Shown here one piece after another: positions 1 through 4,503 of a stretch of DNA of 11,660 nucleotides (the first letter of the stretch is position 1; every line of letters begins with the position of its first letter). Under the pieces are notes generated by a model, which did no database searches, had not been told where the DNA came from, and saw only the letters and a list, made by a program, of their open reading frames with translations. The stretch is from positions 1 through 11,660 of the forward strand of contig MEKM01000183.1 of NCBI GenBank assembly GCA_001766965.1, given 5' to 3'. This DNA comes from Acidobacteria bacterium RIFCSPHIGHO2_01_FULL_67_28 (GTDB taxonomy: Bacteria > Acidobacteriota > Terriglobia > Acidiferrales > 2-02-FULL-67-57). A program made the position numbers and the translations under genes.

Positions 1-144
1 CTGGACCTTCTTGGGCCGGGCGTCGCTCACCACGTGGAAGTGCGGCGAGCGCGCCTCCACCCATTCGGCCGGCGGCGCTTCCGGCGGGGGCGGAACCGGA
101 GCCAGCGCCAGGCCGAGAGAAAGAACGACGCACAGGCGGTTCAT
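1..144 (-). CDS. N-terminus of an exported protein, cut by the window edge
   Basis: Reading leftward from an ATG at 144, 48 codons are open to the edge. The product starts with a short basic N-terminus and a hydrophobic stretch (MNRLCVVLSLGLALAP), then a proline-rich linker (VPPPPEAPPAE) and the segment WVEARSPHFHVVSDA. This looks like a Sec signal peptide followed by a mature domain. The W-V-E-x-R-S-P-x-F-x-V-V-S-D-A pattern resembles the start of DUF1570/TPR-type exported proteins seen in Acidobacteriota; that resemblance is from memory and tentative. The gene lies 41 bases downstream of mqnE on the same strand, with a -10-like TATACT in the gap, so it may have its own promoter as well as readthrough. 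Function unknown. Confidence 0.7.
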   Translation of the reverse strand, partial: MNRLCVVLSLGLALAPVPPPPEAPPAEWVEARSPHFHVVSDARPKKVQ

Positions 145-165
145 GGCAGGCCAGGCTCTCGGCCC

Positions 166-171
166 AGTATA
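166..171 (-). promoter_or_regulatory. -10-like TATACT upstream of the left-edge gene
   Basis: On the minus strand TATACT differs from the consensus TATAAT at one position and would start transcription about 14 bases before the ATG at 144. No good -35 is visible 16-18 bases upstream, inside the mqnE end, so this is only a possible promoter. Confidence 0.3.
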
Positions 172-185
172 CCGCAGGAAGAAAG

Positions 186-1364
186 CTAGACGTTGACGGT
201 GAGGGTGGTGTCGATGCGGGGCTCGCCCCCGGCGGTGCGGGTGACCGGGCGATAGAGCGTGTCGCGCTCCACCGGCTCGCGCCCCGCTTCGCGGATGAGA
301 CGAATCAGCTCCGAGCGGCGCAGGGCCTGGGCGGTCTGGGCTCCGGCGTCGTGATAAATCTTCTCTTCGATCACGGTGCCGTCGATGTCGTCGGCGCCGA
401 AGCGCAGCGCCACCTGGGCCACGGCCGGCGTCAGCATGATCCAGTAGGCCTTGACGTGCGGGAAGTTGTCGAGCAGCAGGCGGCTGGCGGCGATGTTCTT
501 CAAGTCGAGAAACCCGGTCGTCGGCGGCAGGTGGGCGAGCGCCGTATTCGCCGGGTGGAAGGCCAGCGGAATGAAACAGACGAACCCATGCGTCTCATCT
601 TGCAGCGCGCGCAGCTGCAGCAAGTGGTCCACCCGCTCCTCTTCCGTCTCGATGTGGCCGTAGAGCATGGTGGCGTTCGAGTGCAGGCCGAGCTCGTGCG
701 CCGTGCGGGCGATCTCGAGCCACATCTGGCCACTCGTCTTGTGGTCGCAGATGACCTTGCGCACCCGCGGGTGGAAAATCTCCGCCCCGCCGCCCGGCAA
801 CGACCCGAGCCCCGCTTCCTTGAGCTTCAGCAAGACCTCGCGCACCGGCAGCTTGGCGAGGCGCGAGAGGTAGTGAACTTCCACCATCGTGAACGCCTTG
901 AGGTGCACCCGGGGGAAGCGCTGCTTCAGCCCGCGAACTAGGTCGACGTAGTAGTCGAAAGACAGGTCGGGGTGGAGCCCGCCGACGATGTGGAACTCGG
1001 TCACGGCCTCCGAGTAGCCGCTGGCCGCCGTCTGGAAAACCTGTTCGAGCGCCATGGTGTACGCGCCCGGGACCGCGGCGTCGCGCCCGAAAGCGCACAG
1101 CCGGCAGTGCGCCACGCAGACGTTTGTCGGATTGATGTGCCGGTTGACGTTGTAGTAGCAGATGTTCCCGTGCCTCTGCTCGCGCACGTAGTTCCCGAGC
1201 CAGCCGAGCGCCAGCAAGTCGTTCGTGCGGTAGAGCGCGACACCGTCCTCAAACGTCAGCCGCTCGTGCGCCCAAGGCGCACCCGCCTTGGGCGGGCCCG
1301 CCCGCACTTTTTCTGCGATCGGCTCGAGCCGCTTGTCTTCGATGATAGGTTCGCTGCGGGTCAC
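186..1364 (-). CDS. mqnE: Aminofutalosine synthase MqnE (radical SAM)
   Basis: Radical SAM enzyme of the futalosine menaquinone route; it joins an adenosyl radical from SAM to 3-[(1-carboxyvinyl)oxy]benzoate to give aminofutalosine. The 392-residue product has HINPTNVC at 76-83 and the CX3CX2C cluster motif at Cys83, Cys87 and Cys90. It also has EFHIVGGLHP, GSLPGGGAEIF and a C-terminal YHDAGAQTAQ segment, which fit MqnE better than its paralogue MqnC. The start is GTG at 1364, sharing four bases (GTGA) with the stop of the upstream prenyltransferase gene, so translation is probably coupled. Oddity: residues 24-33 (PPKAGAPWAH) interrupt what is normally a direct join between an E-K-V-x-x-G segment and ERLTFEDG. 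The DNA there is a perfect 10-bp palindrome, so this looks like an in-frame element insertion in a non-catalytic region. Confidence 0.95.
   Translation of the reverse strand: MTRSEPIIEDKRLEPIAEKVRAGPPKAGAPWAHERLTFEDGVALYRTNDLLALGWLGNYVREQRHGNICYYNVNRHINPTNVCVAHCRLCAFGRDAAVPGAYTMALEQVFQTAASGYSEAVTEFHIVGGLHPDLSFDYYVDLVRGLKQRFPRVHLKAFTMVEVHYLSRLAKLPVREVLLKLKEAGLGSLPGGGAEIFHPRVRKVICDHKTSGQMWLEIARTAHELGLHSNATMLYGHIETEEERVDHLLQLRALQDETHGFVCFIPLAFHPANTALAHLPPTTGFLDLKNIAASRLLLDNFPHVKAYWIMLTPAVAQVALRFGADDIDGTVIEEKIYHDAGAQTAQALRRSELIRLIREAGREPVERDTLYRPVTRTAGGEPRIDTTLTVNV
1269..1294. repeat. Palindrome inserted in frame in mqnE
   Basis: Arms CGCCCAAGGC (1269-1278) and GCCTTGGGCG (1285-1294) are perfect 10-bp inverted complements around a 6-base loop. 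The palindrome lies within a 30-base stretch (1266-1295) that encodes ten residues with no counterpart in the MqnE N-termini I remember. The length is a multiple of three, so the reading frame is kept. Confidence 0.75.
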
Positions 1365-2305
1365 GTCAGAATGTCCGCCCCCCAGAAAAGCAGCAGCAAC
1401 ACGCTAATATAGCCGTTCACCGTGAAAAACGCAGCATTCACCCGGCTCAAGTCGCTTGCTTTGACCAGCGAATGCTCGTACGCGAGCAGCGCGCCGGTCA
1501 CCGCCAGGCCCGCGTAAGCGAGCGCGCCCGCTCCGGCTTCGCGCGCCAGCCACACCAGCAGCCCGAGCATAATGACGTGCAGCGCGCGCGACACCCAGAG
1601 CGCCCCTCCGATTCCGATACGCGCCGGCAGCGAATAAAGACGCACGCGCCGGTCGAACTCGACGTCCTGGCAGGAGTAGATGATGTCGAAGCCCGCCACC
1701 CAGCAGACCACGGCGAGCGCGAGCGGCAGGATTGCCCAGTCGAGTGTGCCGCGCACCGCAATCCACGCGCCCGCGGGCGCCATCCCCAAACACGCGCCCA
1801 GCACCCAATGGGTGAGCGTCGTGAAGCGTTTGGTGTAGGAGTAGAGCAGGAGAATCACGAGCACCGCCGGCGAAAGTTTCAGCGCCAGCGGGTTCAACTG
1901 CCAGGCCGCGAGCACCAGCAGCGCCGCGGAGACCAGCGTGAACGTCCAGGCAAAGCCGACGGAGAGCTTGCCGGTCGGCAGCTCCCGCCCGGCGGTGCGC
2001 GGGTTCTCGCGGTCGTAGCCGAGGTCGGCGATGCGGTTGAAGGCCATGGCGGCGCTGCGCCCGGCGACCATCGCCACCACGATCCAGAAAAGCTGCCACG
2101 CCGTCGGCCAGCCCCCCGCGGCCAGCAGCGCCCCCAGCAGAGCAAACGGCAGGGCGAACACCGAATGCTCGAACCGGATCATTCGCAGCGTCGTGAGCAA
2201 AGGCCGAAAAGCGAAACTCGAAACTCGAAACTCGTCTTGCGCTGCGGACTTTCCGAGTTTCGATTTTCGAATTTCGAGTTTCGTGTTCACTTTGTGCCTT
2301 TCCAT
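1361..2305 (-). CDS. UbiA-family prenyltransferase (MqnP-like)
   Basis: Membrane prenyltransferase of the UbiA family, expected to attach the isoprenoid tail to the naphthoate-derived ring in menaquinone synthesis. It has the two Asp-rich sites: NRIADLGYD (Asn90, Asp94, Asp98 counting from the first ATG) and DIIYSCQDVEFD, which bind Mg-diphosphate. About eight hydrophobic helices follow MIRFEHSVFALPFALLGA. The start is uncertain. The ATG at 2305 overlaps the ubiX stop by 19 bases, but residues 5-34 are encoded by a repeat array with no family counterpart. Recognisable family sequence begins around LLTTLRMIRFEHS, so a TTG at 2200 or ATG at 2182 is equally possible; neither has a clear Shine-Dalgarno. 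The stop overlaps the mqnE GTG by four bases. The neighbours argue for the MqnP role rather than ubiquinone synthesis. Confidence 0.9.
   Translation of the reverse strand: MERHKVNTKLEIRKSKLGKSAAQDEFRVSSFAFRPLLTTLRMIRFEHSVFALPFALLGALLAAGGWPTAWQLFWIVVAMVAGRSAAMAFNRIADLGYDRENPRTAGRELPTGKLSVGFAWTFTLVSAALLVLAAWQLNPLALKLSPAVLVILLLYSYTKRFTTLTHWVLGACLGMAPAGAWIAVRGTLDWAILPLALAVVCWVAGFDIIYSCQDVEFDRRVRLYSLPARIGIGGALWVSRALHVIMLGLLVWLAREAGAGALAYAGLAVTGALLAYEHSLVKASDLSRVNAAFFTVNGYISVLLLLFWGADILT
2212..2283. repeat. CGAAACT heptamer array with inverted partner
   Basis: Three tandem CGAAACT units plus CG (2212-2234) face a degenerate AGTTTCG array (2254-2283) across a 19-base spacer, so the RNA of either strand can fold into a long hairpin. 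It occupies the ubiX-ubiA junction. Similar 7-mer arrays occur between genes in Acidobacteriota-like genomes (from memory). It is open in the ubiA frame and may add about 30 residues to that protein. Confidence 0.75.
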
Positions 2306-2895
2306 TGCCGCTGCTTTTCCTGGGGCAGGCCGAGGCGTGCCAAGACCCGGCAGCAGAATTGCGTCACCAGCTCGTCGAGCTGCTGCGCCCCGAAGTAGTA
2401 CCCGGGCGAAAGCGGAAAGTTCACCCCGCCGGCCCGCGCCACCCGCAGCATGTTTTCGAGGTGAATGGTATTGAGCGGCGTATCGCGCCAGCAGAGAAGC
2501 AACGGCCGGCCTTCTTTCAGGTGGACGTCGGCGGCGCGCCGGATGAGGTTGTCCGAGACGCCGCTGGCGATGGCCCCGAGCGTCGCCAGCGAGCAGGGCA
2601 GGATGACCATGCCGTCGGTCGGATAGCTCCCGCTCGCGAGCGCCGCGCCGATGTCGGCGTTGTGGAGGTATTCAAGTTTCTTCGCCGCGGCGCGGCCCAC
2701 GAGCGCCGCCGGCAGCTCGGCCAGGTTTTTCGGCGCGAGGCCAAGCTCTTCCTTGAGCAGGCGCATCCCACCGCTGGATACGATGAGGAAGACGCGGGCG
2801 ACGCGCTTGTCAGCGGCCAGCAGCTCGAGCAGGCGCTTCGCATAAACCGCGCCCGACGCGCCGCTCACGCCCACTACGATGGTCTTGCCGCTCAT
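2287..2895 (-). CDS. ubiX: UbiX-family flavin prenyltransferase
   Basis: Makes prenylated FMN from FMN and dimethylallyl phosphate, the cofactor of UbiD-type decarboxylases; in futalosine organisms it would serve a UbiD-like (MqnL-type) decarboxylase, not seen in this window. The 202-residue product has the N-terminal flavin loop VGVSGASGAVYAKRLLE (residues 8-24), then PCSLATLGAIASGVSDNLIRRAADV. It also has LKEGRPLLLCWRDTPL (a variant of the usual LKExR...RETPL) and SPGYYFGAQQLDELV near the C-terminus. Length and motif order match the family. It is the first gene of the ubiX-ubiA-mqnE operon, with a TTGACT-17-TAGAGT promoter directly upstream and a start at ATG 2895. No strong Shine-Dalgarno is visible. 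Confidence 0.93.
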   Translation of the reverse strand: MSGKTIVVGVSGASGAVYAKRLLELLAADKRVARVFLIVSSGGMRLLKEELGLAPKNLAELPAALVGRAAAKKLEYLHNADIGAALASGSYPTDGMVILPCSLATLGAIASGVSDNLIRRAADVHLKEGRPLLLCWRDTPLNTIHLENMLRVARAGGVNFPLSPGYYFGAQQLDELVTQFCCRVLARLGLPQEKQRQWKGTK

Positions 2896-2908
2896 CGGGG
2901 AAACCTAC

Positions 2909-2937
2909 ACTCTAGGCTCGCCCTTCCCGCCAGTCAA
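2909..2937 (-). promoter_or_regulatory. Sigma70-type promoter for the ubiX-ubiA-mqnE operon
   Basis: Minus-strand TTGACT (2937-2932), a 17-base spacer and TAGAGT (2914-2909). Transcription would start about 7 bases later, giving a leader of only about 7-8 bases before the ubiX ATG. Confidence 0.6.
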
Positions 2938-2952
2938 GGAACCGCCCCTCGG

Positions 2953-3030
2953 CGCTCTCCGCGCCTCTGCGGTAAAGGCTTTTGAACCACAGAGACGCAG
3001 AGGTCGCAGAGGAAGCACAGAGCGGCACAG
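2953..3030. repeat. CACAGAG/CGCAGAGG-type intergenic palindrome
   Basis: CCTCTGCG (2964-2971) is the exact inverted complement of CGCAGAGG at 2996-3003, and that 8-mer recurs at 3005-3012 and in degenerate form to about 3030. The block begins with CTCTCCGCGCCTCTGCGG and carries ACCACAGAGACGCAGAGG. This sequence type (CCACAGAGACGCAGAGG with its complement) is a widespread dispersed intergenic repeat. It fills the divergent gap between ubiX and larB. Confidence 0.7.
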
Positions 3031-3052
3031 TCCTCACGCCCCGGGCGATTCG

Positions 3053-3060
3053 TGTAGAAT
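3053..3060 (+). promoter_or_regulatory. -10-like TGTAGAAT upstream of larB
   Basis: TAGAAT is one base from the TATAAT consensus, preceded by TG, and would start transcription about 17 bases before the larB ATG. No convincing -35 is visible. The same octamer stands at 3993-4000 upstream of the ferredoxin gene, just beyond another repeat. Confidence 0.3.
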
Positions 3061-3083
3061 GGCATTCTCTTCGCGTTACGCTC

Positions 3084-3830
3084 ATGACGGAGAAGGAGAT
3101 TCAAAAGCTGCTGGAGGCGGTGCGGCGGAGGAAGCTCGGGCCGCGGAGGGCGCTCGAGCGGTTGCGGCGGCTGCCCTTCGAAGACCTGGGCTTCGCCAAG
3201 ATTGACCACCACCGCTCGCTCCGCCAGGGCTACGCGGAAGTCATCTACGCGCCCGGCAAGCGCCCCGAGCAGGTCGTGAGCGTCGTCCGGCGGATGCTCA
3301 AGAACCAGCACAACATCCTCATCACCCGCGGCACCCGCGCGCTCTACCAGCGGGTCAAGCGCGTGGCGCGCGCCGCGCGCTTCCATGAGCTGTCCGGCGC
3401 CATCAGTATCGAGAAGAGCCGCGAGATTGTGGGCAAGGGATTAATCCTCGTCGTCTCGGCGGGCACGTCGGACATCCCGGTGGCGGAAGAGGCGCTCGTG
3501 ACCGCGGAGCTTTTCGGCAACCGTGTTGAAGCGGTGTACGACGTAGGCGTGGCCGGGCTGCACCGGCTGATGCGCCACCGCGAGAAACTCTCGCAGGCGC
3601 GCGTCATCATCTGCGTTGCCGGAATGGAAGGGGCGCTGCCGAGCGTGGTGGGGGGACTGGTGCGGGTGCCGGTGATTGCGGTGCCGACGAGCGTGGGCTA
3701 CGGCGCCAGCATGTCGGGCGTGGCGGCGCTGCTCGCCATGCTCAACAGCTGCGCCTCGAACGTCGCCGTCGTCAACATTGATAATGGATTTGGAGCAGGG
3801 TGTTTAGCGAGTGTCATCAACCGTCTCTGA
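3084..3830 (+). CDS. larB: LarB, nickel-pincer cofactor synthesis carboxylase/hydrolase
   Basis: LarB carboxylates and hydrolyses nicotinic acid adenine dinucleotide to pyridinium-3,5-biscarboxylic acid mononucleotide, the first step towards the nickel-pincer cofactor of lactate racemase-type enzymes. The 248-residue product opens with the family N-terminus (TEKEIQKLLEAVRRRKL, LPFEDLGFAKIDHHRSLRQG). Its C-terminal half is PurE-like, with VVSAGTSDIPVAEEA, VAGMEGALPSVVGGL and VPTSVGYGASMSGVAALLAML. Cys223 (NSCAS) is at the place of the substrate-linked Cys described in Lactiplantibacillus LarB. The start at 3084 matches the family; an upstream in-frame extension from 2982 translates repeat sequence and is rejected. 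No Shine-Dalgarno is visible, and larC/larE are not in view. The last 16 codons (3780-3827) use AT-richer codons (GAT, AAT, TTT, TTA, AGT) than the rest and are repeated after the stop. Confidence 0.93.
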   Translation: MTEKEIQKLLEAVRRRKLGPRRALERLRRLPFEDLGFAKIDHHRSLRQGYAEVIYAPGKRPEQVVSVVRRMLKNQHNILITRGTRALYQRVKRVARAARFHELSGAISIEKSREIVGKGLILVVSAGTSDIPVAEEALVTAELFGNRVEAVYDVGVAGLHRLMRHREKLSQARVIICVAGMEGALPSVVGGLVRVPVIAVPTSVGYGASMSGVAALLAMLNSCASNVAVVNIDNGFGAGCLASVINRL

Positions 3831-3834
3831 CTGG

Positions 3835-3918
3835 GACAACGGCTCCCGCCTTCGCTCTTCGAGCTTCGGCGGACAGGTCGGCGCCGGCTGCCTGGCCAGC
3901 GTGATTAACCGACTGTGA
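3835..3918 (+). pseudogene. Displaced second copy of the larB 3' end, split by a palindrome
   Basis: Four bases after the larB stop, GAC AAC GGC (D-N-G) opens a frame that ends in GAGCLASVINRL and TGA, matching the end of larB residue for residue. Between them lies a 33-base insert (3845-3877); removing it restores the Phe codon and gives DNGFGAGCLASVINRL, identical to larB residues 233-248. Of the 16 codons, 15 differ from the functional copy and every difference is synonymous; only one AAC is shared. The copy is in the +1 frame relative to larB and lies after a stop, so it is not translated as part of larB. Its GC-rich codons resemble the rest of the gene, so it is probably the original 3' end. 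Confidence 0.75.
3846..3872. repeat. 27-base palindrome in the displaced larB end
   Basis: Outer arms CCGCC/GGCGG and inner arms GCTC/GAGC are separated by symmetric TTC internal loops and a TTC apex. It forms the core of the 33-base in-frame insert at 3845-3877, whose translation contributes SRLRSSSFGGQ. It is the kind of structured element that can spread as a short mobile palindrome; other copies cannot be checked here. Confidence 0.65.
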
Positions 3919-3991
3919 CCAGTGGCCGGTGGCCAGCGACCAGTGCCCTGGCCTTGCTGTTACCGGTCGCCGGTCGCAGGTCGCTGGGCAC
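3919..3991. repeat. CCAGTGGCC-type intergenic palindrome
   Basis: Short tandem units (CCAGTGGCCGGTGGCCAG, then GGTCGCCGGTCGCAGGTCGC) form an inverted pair: CCAGCGACC at 3933-3941 complements GGTCGCTGG at 3979-3987 exactly. This degenerate CCAGTGGCCAGTGG type is a dispersed intergenic repeat family recalled from Acidobacteriota-like genomes. It starts right after the TGA of the displaced larB end and stops just before the TGTAGAAT box upstream of the ferredoxin gene. Confidence 0.65.
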
Positions 3992-4051
3992 TTGTAGAAT
4001 GCGTAAACCGGATTTGCACGTATCCTGAACCTGGAATGGAGCGACGACAGA

Positions 4052-4366
4052 ATGCCTAGAGTATTCCGCAAGCAGGTGCTGGTCTGCACGTCGGAAGGCG
4101 AAGGGAAGTGCGCCTCGAAGGGCTCGCTCGAAGTGTTCCAGAAGTTCCGCGACGAAGTGAAGGCGCGCAACCTCGCCGACATCATCGTCACCAAGCTCGG
4201 CTGCACCGGCCAGCACCCGACCGGCCCCACCGTGGTCATCCACCCCGACGGGCTCTGGTACCAGCGCGTCACGCCCGACGTGGTGGTGGAAATCATCGAG
4301 CAGCATCTCGTCGGCGGCAAGCCCGTCGAGCGGCTCATCAATCCGGAAATGAAAGTGACGGGGTAG
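4052..4366 (+). CDS. Thioredoxin-like [2Fe-2S] ferredoxin domain protein
   Basis: A 104-residue single-domain protein of the thioredoxin-like ferredoxin (NuoE C-terminal-like) fold; such proteins are small soluble electron carriers. Residues 9-24 (VLVCTSEGEGKCASKG) supply the first two cluster ligands, Cys12 and Cys20. KLGCTGQHPTGP (48-59) supplies Cys51, and TVVIHPDGLWYQRVTPDVVVEIIEQHL matches the family's closing strand-helix. The second pair is normally C-x3-C; here position 55 is His, giving Cys3-His ligation if the alignment is right. Other His or Cys substitutes nearby are not obvious. The start is ATG 4052, with GGAG ten bases upstream. The partner is unknown: the gene stands alone between two repeat blocks, with a TGTAGAAT -10-like box at 3993-4000. 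Confidence 0.85.
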   Translation: MPRVFRKQVLVCTSEGEGKCASKGSLEVFQKFRDEVKARNLADIIVTKLGCTGQHPTGPTVVIHPDGLWYQRVTPDVVVEIIEQHLVGGKPVERLINPEMKVTG

Positions 4367-4382
4367 GCTCGCCGCAAGCCTC

Positions 4383-4489
4383 TTGTCATCCTGAGCGCAG
4401 CGAAGGATCTCAGTCTGAGATTCTTCGCTCCGCCTTGCTCCTTCACCTTGAAGAAGTACACCGGGAGCGGGCTCCGCTCAGAATGACAA
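4383..4489. repeat. GTCATCCTGAGCG-type double-hairpin intergenic repeat
   Basis: Outer arms TTGTCATCCTGAGCG (4383-4397) and CGCTCAGAATGACAA (4475-4489) pair with one mismatch. Inside, AGCGAAGGATCTCAG (4399-4413) pairs with CTGAGATTCTTCGCT (4415-4429) across one base, with one G-T. This is the well-known dispersed repeat whose spurious translation reads CHPERSEGSQ. It fills the convergent gap between the ferredoxin and metallopeptidase genes and, as an RNA hairpin from either strand, could act as a terminator or 3'-end stabiliser. Confidence 0.85.
4427..4477. repeat. 37-base insert with 7-base direct repeats inside the larger palindrome
   Basis: GCTCCGC at 4427-4433 and again at 4471-4477 flanks 37 bases (4434-4470) containing CTTCACCTTGAAG, itself a hairpin (CTTCA/TGAAG). 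Removing one flank and the insert restores the usual compact form, with the TTCTTCGCT arm running almost directly into CTCAGAATGACA. This resembles a small insertion with a target duplication; slippage is an alternative. Confidence 0.5.
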
Positions 4490-4503
4490 CAACAGGAGCG
4501 CGC

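Noticed and set aside
351..941. Long plus-strand frame opposite mqnE
   Set aside because: Arg/Val/Glu-rich composition typical of the antisense of a high-GC gene; the opposite frame is firmly identified.
2212..2283. A CRISPR-like array in the ubiX-ubiA junction
   Set aside because: The units are 7 bases in direct tandem with no spacers, and the second half is inverted.
1472..2398. Long plus-strand frame opposite the prenyltransferase and ubiX
   Set aside because: Antisense of identified genes plus repeat translation.
2982..3083. A 34-residue N-terminal extension of LarB
   Set aside because: It translates an intergenic repeat (NHRDAEVAEEAQS) and precedes a start that matches the family.
3780..3918. 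A diversity-generating retroelement template/variable pair at the larB end
   Set aside because: Retroelement variation changes bases opposite template adenines and alters residues. Here differences fall at wobble positions of all bases, the protein is unchanged, and no reverse transcriptase is in the window.
3817..4461. Minus-strand frame opposite the ferredoxin
   Set aside because: Mostly translated repeats (such as GHWSLATGHWS) and the ferredoxin antisense.
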